Source: Microcoleus sp. EPA2 (lineage in GTDB: Bacteria; Cyanobacteriota; Cyanobacteriia; Cyanobacteriales; Microcoleaceae). Taken from it: DNA of 64,000 nucleotides. Numbering within the stretch: position 1 is the stretch's first letter; each line of letters starts with the position of its first letter. Made by a program: the position numbers and the translations under genes. This document shows, piece after piece, positions 52,913 to 60,399 of this stretch. The notes under the pieces are model-generated. The model searched no databases, was not told where the DNA came from, and saw nothing but the letters and a program-made list of their open reading frames with translations. The stretch lies in NCBI GenBank assembly GCA_020882975.1, contig JAHRFD010000011.1:86958-150957 (forward strand), in the 5' to 3' direction.

Positions 52913-54028
52913 TTGAGAAACGCTATAGACAGGTGCAAATTGAGGAGTAAAGGCTTACCGAAATTGACTAAATATTTACTGATCGGTTCCACTAAAGCTT
53001 ACAGTGGCAAGTCCGCTATCGCCCTGGGGATAGCACTCGGACTCCGGGAACAAGGATTGACCGTCGCCTACGGCAAACCCCTGGGAACTTCTTTTAACTC
53101 TGATGAACCTGGTGCCCAAGAGGAAGACGTGCGCTTCGCGATCGAGACCCTGAAGCTCAAAGATACCCAAATGCCATCTACTCTGCTTGCTTTGGACGAA
53201 GAGACTGTTCACAAGCGACTGCTAGGAGAAGATCAGACCGATTACCGCCAGTCTCTAGCACAATATGTCCAATGCCAAAATACAGATGTAGTGCTGCTAG
53301 AAGGTCCTGCTAATTTAGAGGAAGGCACTCTATTTGACTTGTCTTTGCCTCAAATAGCCCAGGCCGTTGATGCCTCTGTGCTGCTGGTGACACGCCCGAT
53401 CGATCTGTTTGTAGATGATTTGCTGTCAGCTAAGCAACGTTTAGGTTCCCGTTTGCTAGGTGTCGTCCTCAACGACGTTCCCTCCGACAAACTCGAATCC
53501 ATCGCCGCCACTGTGCGACCTTTTCTGGAAGCAAAAGGAATTCCTGTGTTGGGAATGCTACCCAGAAGCGCTTTGCTACGCAGTGTCAGCGTCAAAGAAT
53601 TGGTTCACCAATTGAAAGCTGAGGTACTCTGTCGCCCAGACCGCTTGGACTTGATGGTCGAAACCTTGACAATTGGTGCAATGAATGTTAGTTCCGCTCT
53701 CAAGTATTTCCGCAAAGCTAGAAATATGGCAGTGGTGACAGGGGGCGATCGCACCGACATCCAGTTAGCAGCTCTGGAAAGCTCGACTCAGTGCTTAATT
53801 CTGACAGGACACTTGCCTCCTTCTCCCCTAGTCATCGGCAGAGCAGAAGAAATGGAAATTCCAGTGTTGTCTGTAGATTTAGATACCTTAACCACTGTGG
53901 AAATTATCGACAGCACCTTTGGCAACGTGCGCCTGCACGAAACCATTAAGGTGGAATGCGTTACTCAACTAATGGCAGAGCATTTTGACATTAACGCAGT
54001 GATGGCTTCCCTAACCCTGGGTGATTAA
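52913..54028 (+). CDS. P-loop protein with DRTGG domain (phosphotransacetylase N-terminal-like)
   Basis: The product is up to 371 residues. The P-loop is LLIGSTKAYSGKSAIALGIA near residue 23 and the dethiobiotin-synthetase-like ATPase core follows (VVLLEGPANLEEGTLFDLSL, LLVTRPIDLFVDDLL, LLGVVLNDVPSDKLE). A DRTGG domain comes at about 240-330 (VVTGGDRTDIQLAALESST, PVLSVDLDTLTTVEIID). This is the N-terminal module of long phosphotransacetylases, found as a stand-alone protein in cyanobacteria; the catalytic acetyltransferase domain is absent. The start may instead be TTG 52964 (LTKYLLIGST), which follows GAGGAG at 52942 at a long spacing. The function is not established. Confidence 0.85.
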   Translation: MRNAIDRCKLRSKGLPKLTKYLLIGSTKAYSGKSAIALGIALGLREQGLTVAYGKPLGTSFNSDEPGAQEEDVRFAIETLKLKDTQMPSTLLALDEETVHKRLLGEDQTDYRQSLAQYVQCQNTDVVLLEGPANLEEGTLFDLSLPQIAQAVDASVLLVTRPIDLFVDDLLSAKQRLGSRLLGVVLNDVPSDKLESIAATVRPFLEAKGIPVLGMLPRSALLRSVSVKELVHQLKAEVLCRPDRLDLMVETLTIGAMNVSSALKYFRKARNMAVVTGGDRTDIQLAALESSTQCLILTGHLPPSPLVIGRAEEMEIPVLSVDLDTLTTVEIIDSTFGNVRLHETIKVECVTQLMAEHFDINAVMASLTLGD

Positions 54029-54059
54029 ATTCCTATCTAAGGAAAAAATAAGTAGCCAG

Positions 54060-54088
54060 AATCAAAAAGGAAGTCTCCTTTTTTGATT
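54060..54088. terminator. Terminator-like inverted repeat
   Basis: AATCAAAAAGGA and TCCTTTTTTGATT form a 12-bp stem with a short loop, 32 bases after the stop of the P-loop gene. The T-run is inside the stem. Works equally in both directions. Confidence 0.5.
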
Positions 54089-54438
54089 CTTCCTACCTTC
54101 TGCTTTTGATTCAGACGATCGTTGACTGTTAACAGCTAACTGTTCGATCGTTCCGATGCCACCGGAAACCATAGCAGTGGTAAAATTCATCATTCTGCCG
54201 GCCAATAGCAAAATTCTGGACTCAAGAAGTTTTTAGTCCCCCAAACCATTGATTTTATGGCATTGACCTTCTTCCTTGTGGCTTTTTGCTAGTTCCGGGT
54301 GGTATATTTGTGATGAGAGGATTTATTCCTCCTCCAGTGCGATCGGGTAAATCTGTAATTCTTAACTTCTTTTTGGCTGCAATAGCTATTCCGTCTGCTA
54401 GAATCCACAACGTAGTTTTATTTAATTTAATAAATTCT

Positions 54439-54942
54439 TTGAGTCAATCAATTGAGCTACCCAGAGTTGATGATTTTTTACAAGAACTTGCGGCAATCCA
54501 GCAAACAAGCTCCAAGCGGCTTGCTCTTTTGGGTTCTCGCCATGTTCCAATTACCCACCAGCAGCTAATTGAGATGCTGAGCTACGCCTTAGTTTTGTCT
54601 GGTAATCAGCTCATAACTTCTGGCGCTACAGGCACCAATTCAGCCGCAATTCGCGGGGCGATGCGAGCAGATCCCAATCTGCTGACGGTGATTTTGCCAC
54701 AAAGCATGAGCCGCCAGCCACGAGAGTCTCGCGAGCAGCTAGAACAAGTGATACATTTGGTAGAAAATCCCAAAAATGACAGTTTGTCTCTCCCAGAAGC
54801 AAGCGCCCTGTGCAATCAGGAGATTATTTCTCGGTGTCAGCAACTGCTCTGTTTTGCTTTTCACGAAAGTCACACTTTGCTGAAAACTTGTCAGGATGCA
54901 GAGGAACAGCGCAAGGTCGTTACTCTATTCTATTTTGATTGA
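54439..54942 (+). CDS. DprA-like (DNA recombination-mediator) small protein
   Basis: I prefer a TTG start at 54439 (LSQSIELPRVDDFLQELAAI), giving 167 residues; the open frame extends upstream to 54286 but that part (VPGGIFVMRGFIPPPVRSGK) does not look like the family. The Rossmann-like core is SSKRLALLGSRHVPITHQQL, LVLSGNQLITSGATGTNSAA then AIRGAMRADPNLLTVILPQS, and it ends CFAFHESHTLLKTCQDAEE. The GSR and SGATGTN motifs resemble DprA/LOG-type nucleotide-binding folds, and cyanobacterial members are often named DNA recombination-mediator protein A. The MAPEG gene begins 15 bases after its stop. Confidence 0.8.
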   Translation: MSQSIELPRVDDFLQELAAIQQTSSKRLALLGSRHVPITHQQLIEMLSYALVLSGNQLITSGATGTNSAAIRGAMRADPNLLTVILPQSMSRQPRESREQLEQVIHLVENPKNDSLSLPEASALCNQEIISRCQQLLCFAFHESHTLLKTCQDAEEQRKVVTLFYFD

Positions 54943-54957
54943 AATACGAGGCGGATA

Positions 54958-55374
54958 ATGCTATTGGGATTACCTGTTTCGGTTATTCTGCTTGATTGTA
55001 TTGTTGCTGCTGCCGCCCTGGTGTACGCCCCGTTTTTAGTGGTTGCCTACGCCCGCTTGCAGCTAGGCTACGATCAAGCCGCGCCCCGCGCTATGTTTGA
55101 TAAATTACCTGCTTACGCTCAACGGGCTACTTGGGCTCACCAAAATTCCTTTGAGACGTTTATGCTGTTTTCAGCGGCAGCTTTGATGGCTTTTGTGACT
55201 GGGGTAAATTCGGAAGTGGCTGGTTGGGCTGCGATCGCTTTTACGATCGCCCGGTTGTTGTTTTCCGTTTTCTATATCCTGAATGTACCACTGGGGCGAT
55301 CGCTCATGTTTGCCATTAGTTCTTCTTGCACTGTCACTCTATTTTATTTCAGTTTGATGGCTGTTAATAACTAA
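54958..55374 (+). CDS. MAPEG-family membrane protein
   Basis: The 138-residue protein has four membrane helices (residues 5-30, 62-84, 88-108, 114-134) and the MAPEG motif RATWAHQNSFETFMLFSAAA after helix one. The human members are glutathione-dependent microsomal enzymes and lipoxygenase partners; bacterial ones have glutathione transferase activity in a few cases. Here it follows the DprA-like gene after only 15 bases, so they are likely co-transcribed, which may be chance proximity. No catalytic assignment is possible by reading. Confidence 0.88.
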   Translation: MLLGLPVSVILLDCIVAAAALVYAPFLVVAYARLQLGYDQAAPRAMFDKLPAYAQRATWAHQNSFETFMLFSAAALMAFVTGVNSEVAGWAAIAFTIARLLFSVFYILNVPLGRSLMFAISSSCTVTLFYFSLMAVNN

Positions 55375-55380
55375 TTCTTA

Positions 55381-55620
55381 TTGGTGATTAGTTGTTGCTT
55401 ATTGGTTGTTGGTGATTGGTGATTGGTGATTGGTGATTGGTGATTGGTTGTTGGTTATTGGTTATTTGTATTAATTCCAATCGCCAATCTCCCAATTCCC
55501 TCCCCCCTTGGGGGGCAGACCAATTCCCCAATTCCCCAATTCCCCAATTCCCAATTCCCAATTCCCCAATTCCCCAATTCCCCAATTCCCAATTCCCAAT
55601 TCCCCATTCCCCATTCCCCA
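55381..55620. repeat. GGTGATT and CCCAATTC repeat arrays upstream of yajQ
   Basis: 55405-55470 is built of GGTGATT heptamers and related GGTTATT units. 55520-55620 is built of about a dozen TTCCCCAA/TTCCCAA octamers and heptamers. A CCCCCCTTGGGGGGC palindrome (55501-55516) sits between them. Open frames crossing the second array give repetitive NSPIPQFP peptides that are not part of the YajQ protein. Confidence 0.9.
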
Positions 55621-55630
55621 CTATCACTTT

Positions 55631-56122
55631 ATGGCCGCCAGTTATTCCTTTGATATTGTGAGCGACTTCGACCGTCAAGAATTAGTTAATGCTGTTGACC
55701 AAACAACACGAGAAATTCAAAGTCGCTACGACCTGAAAGACACCAAAACCACGGTGGAACTTGGTGCTGAATCCATTATTATCAATACGGACAGTGAATT
55801 CACATTGGATGCAATTCACACTGTTTTGCAAACAAAAGCTGCCAAACGCAATTTGTCTCTGAAAATTTTTGATTATGGCAAAATTGAAGCTGCTAGTGGC
55901 AGTCGGGTGCGCCAAGAAATTAAACTCAAAAAAGGTATTGACCAGGAAATTGCCAAAAAAATTACTAAATTAATTCGAGATGAATTTAAAAAAATTCAAG
56001 GCTCGATTCAAGGTGACGCGGTGCGGGTTTCTGCCAAGGATAAAGATGATTTGCAGTTGGTAATTCAACGATTGAAGCAAGAAGATTACCCAGTAGCTTT
56101 GCAGTTTACCAATTATAGGTAA
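55631..56122 (+). CDS. yajQ: YajQ-family nucleotide-binding protein
   Basis: I start at ATG 55631 ([20 protein letters not shown]), giving 163 residues, the standard length of this family; the frame extends upstream only through repeat DNA. Typical segments are [60 protein letters not shown] and the end [17 protein letters not shown]. YajQ proteins have two ferredoxin-like domains; a Xanthomonas member binds cyclic di-GMP, and its role in cyanobacteria is unknown. The start follows CTATCACTTT with no strong ribosome binding site. Confident. Confidence 0.94.
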   Translation: MAASYSFDIVSDFDRQELVNAVDQTTREIQSRYDLKDTKTTVELGAESIIINTDSEFTLDAIHTVLQTKAAKRNLSLKIFDYGKIEAASGSRVRQEIKLKKGIDQEIAKKITKLIRDEFKKIQGSIQGDAVRVSAKDKDDLQLVIQRLKQEDYPVALQFTNYR

Positions 56123-56168
56123 AGTTTTGAAAACCAACTCAAAGATGCAATTGAGATTTAGCCGGATT

Positions 56169-57260
56169 TTAGTTAGCTACCAATTCCCTAACCAAATTAG
56201 CCAAACGCTCTGCACTGTCTGTCACAGCTAATTGAGCAGCAGCCTGGGACATTTTTGTCAAATATTGAGTGTCGCTAAGTAAATGTAAAACTTTAGTTTG
56301 CAAAATATCAGCAGTTAATTCACTTTGACGAAATACCAAGGCCGCTCCCGAAGCGGCAAATACTTCAGCATTAAAACTTTGGTGGTTGTCAGCAGCGAAA
56401 GGAAAAGGAATTAAAATAGCAGGCATTCCCGTCACTGCTAATTCTGTCATCGCACTAGCACCCGATCGACTAATTGCTAAATTTGCCCGCTGCAATAAAC
56501 CAGCTACATTATCATAAAATGGCATCGATATATATTGTGCGTGCTGCAAACTTTCAGCATCCGGGTCATTATTTCCGGTGAGGTGAACCACCCAAGCACC
56601 AGCCTCAAACCAAGCAGGAGCACACTGTCTCACTAACTGATTAACTGCGACAGCACCTTGAGAGCCACCCATGACTAAAATTACAGGTACCTTGTCAGGA
56701 ATGGGTAAATTGAGAGGTTCGCGAGTCAGGAATTGCGATCGCACGGGCGTACCAGCAAACACTGTTTTGGCGCGGGGTAAATACTGGGCTGCGGCCTCAA
56801 ACCCGATCGCCACTGCACTGCAAATAGGACTAAACCAACGAGTCACCTTACCCGGAAAAACATTAGATTCGTGAAGAATTACCGGCAAACCCAAAGAGCG
56901 AGCGGCCAAAATTGCCGGTGCTGCGATGTAACCTCCGGTAGTAAATACTCCCTGAAAATTTCCCTGTTTGAGCAATCGGCGCACTTGGAGAATCGAGCTG
57001 GCGAGACCACCTAAAATTCTCACTGTACCGAGTCCCAATCGCTGCTGAAAGCCTTCAACGGCGATGGTGTGGAGGGGGTAAAGGGAGGGGACTAACTGAG
57101 TCTCCATGCGGTCGGGAACTCCCAGCCATTCGATGTGACAGTCATGCAACTGTTGAGCGGTGGCGATCGCCGGAAATAAATGTCCTCCTGTGCCACTAGC
57201 TGCAATCAACAACCGGATAGGAGATTTAGTCAAGGTATTTGTCTCGGTTACAAGTTCCAC
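56169..57260 (-). CDS. murG: UDP-GlcNAc transferase of lipid II synthesis
   Basis: MurG adds N-acetylglucosamine to lipid I, making lipid II at the cytoplasmic face. The 363-residue protein starts with GTG at 57260; the first glycine-rich loop LLIAASGTGGHLFPAIATAQ is near residue 18, the second VILVMGGSQGAVAVNQLVRQ near 195, and the donor-binding ISRSGASAMTELAVTGMPAI near 260 with PFPFAADNHQSFNAE after it. These are the GT28 signatures. It is a single gene on minus, convergent with yajQ. Confident. Confidence 0.95.
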   Translation of the reverse strand: MELVTETNTLTKSPIRLLIAASGTGGHLFPAIATAQQLHDCHIEWLGVPDRMETQLVPSLYPLHTIAVEGFQQRLGLGTVRILGGLASSILQVRRLLKQGNFQGVFTTGGYIAAPAILAARSLGLPVILHESNVFPGKVTRWFSPICSAVAIGFEAAAQYLPRAKTVFAGTPVRSQFLTREPLNLPIPDKVPVILVMGGSQGAVAVNQLVRQCAPAWFEAGAWVVHLTGNNDPDAESLQHAQYISMPFYDNVAGLLQRANLAISRSGASAMTELAVTGMPAILIPFPFAADNHQSFNAEVFAASGAALVFRQSELTADILQTKVLHLLSDTQYLTKMSQAAAQLAVTDSAERLANLVRELVAN

Positions 57261-57443
57261 AGCTCGATCGATTTTGGGTTTAAGGTTTTAGATTATTATG
57301 CTGATTTTTCCGGCAGTTTCAGCCAATTTCCCATCAGCCATCTAAAATTAGATAGTGCCGTGTTCCGCTCAGTTGTCAGTCTTCGTTGCAGGCGAACCAT
57401 TGTCCGCTTCGCGACCCCTGACAAATAACCAAATTATCATCTA

Positions 57444-58361
57444 ATGCGTAATTTTTTTAATTTAGTGCCAAGTGTATCTCAGTATTGGATCGGCCATCGG
57501 CGCAAAAAAGCCGATCGCCGGTACATCCGCCTGTCGGCTGCCCGGAATGTAGTCGAAGGGTCGATCGCCCCTTTGTTGATATGTTTGACAGTTCTCAGTA
57601 GTAGCATAGTGCATCCTGCCCAGGCCAGAGCCCAAGGAGTGCGGGAGGCGAATCCCAGAGTACAAGCTCAAACCCCTACAGCGGCACCGGCTGAATTGAC
57701 AAAACTGCTAACCGAAATTGACGCAGCGGCAAATCGTCGCGATGTCAAAGCAGTAATGGCATTTTATGGTCAAAATTTCACTCATTCTGACGGATTTAAC
57801 AGTCAGAAGATGGAAACAGCATTAACTCAACTTTGGCAGCGCTATCCCAGTTTAAATTACCGCACAGAGCTCAAATCTTGGAAAGCCGAAGGCAGTGCGA
57901 TTGTTGCTGAAACCGTGACTACAATCGCCGGCACTCAGAAAAAAGACGGCAGAGACTTAACCCTCAAAGCTACTATTCGTTCTCAGCAACACTTTGAAGA
58001 TCAAAAAATAGTCAAACAAGAGATTTTAGCAGAACAAACTCAGCTTAGTTCTGGCAAAAATCCTCCCACGATTCAAGTGAACTTGCCAGAGCAAGTTAAG
58101 GTGGGTGAAGACTACCACTTTGATGCAATTGTTCGAGAGCCGATCGGGGATGACATTTTAATAGGAACTGTGGTGGAAGCACCAGTCGGCGAGCAAAAAT
58201 CGATCGAGTCCCCACAAATCGATTTAGAGTTGTTAAATTCCGGGGGAATTTTTAAAGTAGGTAAAGCTCCAGCCACACCTGGAAATCGCTTAGTTTCAGC
58301 AGTATTGATGCGACAAGGTGGTATAACCACAGTCACTGTGCGCTTGCGAGTAGTCAAATAA
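57444..58361 (+). CDS. Exported NTF2-like protein
   Basis: The 305-residue protein has a basic N-terminus and a membrane or signal segment at residues 33-56 (VEGSIAPLLICLTVLSSSIV then HPAQARAQG), so it is exported or anchored. Residues 82-190 look like an NTF2/SnoaL-like fold (LLTEIDAAANRRDVKAVMAF, YGQNFTHSDGFNSQKMETAL, TQLWQRYPSLNYRTELKSWK). The last 100 residues are beta-rich (QVNLPEQVKVGEDYHFDAIV, APATPGNRLVSAVLMRQGG). I know no function. It is followed by the SDR gene after a heptamer array. Confidence 0.82.
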   Translation: MRNFFNLVPSVSQYWIGHRRKKADRRYIRLSAARNVVEGSIAPLLICLTVLSSSIVHPAQARAQGVREANPRVQAQTPTAAPAELTKLLTEIDAAANRRDVKAVMAFYGQNFTHSDGFNSQKMETALTQLWQRYPSLNYRTELKSWKAEGSAIVAETVTTIAGTQKKDGRDLTLKATIRSQQHFEDQKIVKQEILAEQTQLSSGKNPPTIQVNLPEQVKVGEDYHFDAIVREPIGDDILIGTVVEAPVGEQKSIESPQIDLELLNSGGIFKVGKAPATPGNRLVSAVLMRQGGITTVTVRLRVVK

Positions 58362-58364
58362 ATA

Positions 58365-58449
58365 TGTTATTAGTTATTGGTAACAGGTTATTGGGAAAAA
58401 CCAAAAACTAACAACTAATAACTAATAACTAATAACTAATAACTAATAA
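58365..58449. repeat. TTAGTTATTGG/AATAACT STRR inverted array
   Basis: TTATTAGTTATTGGTAACAGGTTATTG is followed by six AATAACT heptamers; the halves are complementary and can pair. The array ends 5 bases before the SDR ATG, so it would fold over its ribosome-binding region. Confidence 0.75.
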
Positions 58450-58454
58450 AAAAA

Positions 58455-59237
58455 ATGATTTCTGTCCAAAATCAAATTGTTTTAATTACTGGTGCCAGTA
58501 GCGGTATCGGAGCAGCCTGTGCCAAGATATTTGCTAGGGGTGGCGCTAAACTAATTTTAGCAGCGCGGCGCATCGACAAGCTCGATCGACTGGCAAAGGA
58601 ACTGGTAGAAACCGGATTAATAGCATCGGCAAACCAAATTTATTTGCTAGAGTTAGACGTGCGCGATCGCCCAAAAGTCGAATCCGCTGTAAATACACTA
58701 CCCGAAGCTTGGAAAGCGATCGATATTCTGATTAACAATGCCGGGTTAAGTAGAGGCTTAGACAAACTACACGAAGGGAACTTTCAAGACTGGGAAGAAA
58801 TGATTGATACCAATGTAAAAGGCTTGCTTTACATGACTCGCTACATCGTACCCGGAATGGTAAATCGAAATCGCGGTCACGTAATCAATATTGGTTCCAT
58901 TGCAGGTCGCGAAACCTACCCAAAAGGCAATGTTTATTGTGCTACCAAAGCGGCGGTAAAAGCAATTTCCGAAGGGTTAAAACAAGACCTGTTAGGAACA
59001 CCAGTCCGAGTAACACAGATAGAACCAGGTTTAGTGGAAACAGAATTTAGCAATGTCAGGTTTCACGGCGACGCAGAAAAAGCCAAAAATGTCTACCAAG
59101 GATTAACACCCCTGACTGGTGATGATGTAGCCGATGTCGTGTATTTTTGTGCAACGCGATCGCCCCACGTTAATATTAGCGAAATTTTGCTAGTTCCCAC
59201 AGACCAAGCCACTGCAACCCTAGTTCACCGAAAATAG
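58455..59237 (+). CDS. Short-chain dehydrogenase/reductase (YdfG-like)
   Basis: The 260-residue protein has the classical SDR cofactor motif LITGASSGIGAACAKIFARG at residues 9-28, the ILINNAGLSRGL stretch, and the catalytic Ser/Tyr/Lys in NIGSIAGRETYPKGNVYCAT with YxxxK. The Arg in LILAARRIDKL suggests NADPH preference. It is close to the YdfG/serine 3-dehydrogenase group that acts on 3-hydroxy acids such as L-allo-threonine. It is the last plus gene before the terminator array. Family confident, substrate not. Confidence 0.92.
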   Translation: MISVQNQIVLITGASSGIGAACAKIFARGGAKLILAARRIDKLDRLAKELVETGLIASANQIYLLELDVRDRPKVESAVNTLPEAWKAIDILINNAGLSRGLDKLHEGNFQDWEEMIDTNVKGLLYMTRYIVPGMVNRNRGHVINIGSIAGRETYPKGNVYCATKAAVKAISEGLKQDLLGTPVRVTQIEPGLVETEFSNVRFHGDAEKAKNVYQGLTPLTGDDVADVVYFCATRSPHVNISEILLVPTDQATATLVHRK

Positions 59238-59322
59238 TTTGGATTTTTAACTGAGGATTTTCCGGATCTAGATAACATCCCTGGGAAAGTAGATTGGTAG
59301 ATGCACCCTGATTGATTGATAA

Positions 59323-59351
59323 CTCCCGACCAAACATGGCCGGGTTTTTTG
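59323..59351 (+). terminator. Array hairpin 1
   Basis: CCCGACCAAACATGGCCGGG followed by TTTTTT. It is the first hairpin after the SDR stop, 85 bases downstream, and the likely SDR terminator. Confidence 0.75.
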
Positions 59352-59466
59352 TCTATGACAGCCACAGCGCCCAACATATCCGTCCCTCTGCGGTCAAAAA
59401 ATCAAATTCATCCTGAACATCCCTCCAGCCCATGAAAAGTAAATAAAGATGCACCCTGATTAATAA

Positions 59467-59496
59467 CCCCAGCCAAATTTGGCCGGGGTTTTTTTT
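59467..59496 (+). terminator. Array hairpin 2
   Basis: CCCCAGCCAAATTTGGCC then GGGG and eight T. Confidence 0.75.
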
Positions 59497-59614
59497 GTCT
59501 ACTAATATCAAATCCGTTGACCTCAGAATTATGATTTCTCTCTACTCTTTCTCTGTGTCCTCTGTGTTCTCTGTGGTTCAATCATTCCCATACAACCGGA
59601 AACGATAATATAAC

Positions 59615-59643
59615 TCCCCACCAAATTTGGCCGGGTTTTTTTT
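59615..59643 (+). terminator. Array hairpin 3
   Basis: CTCCCCACCAAATTTGGCC then GGG and eight T. This unit lacks the upstream GATGCACCCTGATT box, which is replaced by ACAACCGGAAACGATAATA from the dispersed repeat. Confidence 0.7.
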
Positions 59644-59766
59644 GTTTACTAAAGCCACAGCGCCAAACCTCCGCGTCCTTCTGCGGTAAAAAAAATCCAA
59701 TTCATCCTGAAAGAGGTCTGAACATAGCGGAGACTAGATTAGTAGATGCACCCTGATTAATTAACT

Positions 59767-59794
59767 CCCGACCAAATTTGGCCGGGTTTTTTTT
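59767..59794 (+). terminator. Array hairpin 4
   Basis: CCCGACCAAATTTGGCCGGG followed by eight T. Confidence 0.75.
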
Positions 59795-59917
59795 GTTTAC
59801 TAAAGCCACAGCGCCAAACCTCCGCGTCCTTCTGCGGTAAAAAAAATCCAATTCATCCTGAAAGAGGTCTGAACATAGCGGAGACTAGATTAGTAGATGC
59901 ACCCTGATTAATTAACT

Positions 59918-59945
59918 CCCGACCAAATTTGGCCGGGTTTTTTTT
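59918..59945 (+). terminator. Array hairpin 5
   Basis: Same sequence as hairpin 4, 151 bases further on. Confidence 0.75.
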
Positions 59946-60065
59946 GTTTACTAAAGCCACAGCGCCAAACCTCCGCGCCCTTCTGCGGTAAAAAAAATCC
60001 AATTCATCCTGAAAGAGGTCTAAACATAGCGGAAACTCGATTAGTAGATGCACCCTGATTAATAA

Positions 60066-60096
60066 CCCCAGCCAAATTTGGCCGGGGTTTTTTTTG
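60066..60096 (+). terminator. Array hairpin 6
   Basis: CCCCAGCCAAATTTGGCC then GGGG and eight T; identical core to hairpin 2. Confidence 0.75.
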
Positions 60097-60177
60097 TCTA
60101 GGACAGCCAAGACGATTTTTCAAAGAAACCGGGTTTTTTGCGTCCAGGACTGTTTGCGATCGAAGGAATCATTTAGC

Positions 60178-60399
60178 CTAAAGCACTTCAAAAGACTGCA
60201 CCTCAAGCACCGGCCCGATCATCGCAAAAGTCATAATGTCCTTACGCACCAAACCTTTGACACGGACTTTCAAACCCTCTTTTTTCAGTTCAGAAGCAGC
60301 ATCCTTAAGTTCATAAGTTTCCCCATCTTCGCCCACCAAGGCCCAAGTACCTGGTCCCAAGCCTTGGCGTTCAATTACACCCTTGACTGTAATACTCAT
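60178..60399 (-). CDS. Small beta-rich protein coupled to the subtilase gene
   Basis: The 73-residue product (MSITVKGVIERQGLGPGTWA, LVGEDGETYELKDAASELKK, GLKVRVKGLVRKDIMTFAMI) reads like an OB-fold of the single-strand-binding type found in small stand-alone proteins. Its ATG overlaps the stop of the subtilase gene by four bases (ATGA at 60396-60399), so the two are translationally coupled and co-transcribed. No known function; a role in folding or inhibition of the protease is speculation from gene order only. Confidence 0.75.
   Translation of the reverse strand: MSITVKGVIERQGLGPGTWALVGEDGETYELKDAASELKKEGLKVRVKGLVRKDIMTFAMIGPVLEVQSFEVL

Larger units (their letters stand above)
59323..60096 (+). 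repeat. Six-unit tandem array of ~150-bp units, each with a terminator-like hairpin
   Basis: Six GGCCGGG hairpins recur every 142-152 bases. Units 59636-59786 and 59787-59937 are the same 151 bases, and the next (59938-60087) has few changes. Each unit holds GCCACAGCGCCAAACCTCCG, a GCGGTAAAAAAAATCC stretch, CATCCTGAAAGAGGTCTGAA and, except before hairpin 3, the box GATGCACCCTGATT about 10 bases before the hairpin. No protein is encoded. It lies between the 3' ends of the convergent SDR and the small protein gene at 60178. Confidence 0.92.

Noticed and set aside
52738..52950. 70-residue plus-strand frame before the P-loop protein
   Set aside because: No binding site, low-complexity composition, and its tail overlaps the start region of a clear gene in another frame.
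54286..54438. Extra 51-residue N-terminus of the DprA-like protein
   Set aside because: It would start with TTG in a region without a binding site, and the residues do not resemble the family, which begins near LSQSIELP; I kept the shorter start but this is uncertain.
55437..55678. Frames reading [13 protein letters not shown] or [11 protein letters not shown]
   Set aside because: They only translate the CCCAATTC octamer array; the yajQ start at 55631 is independent.
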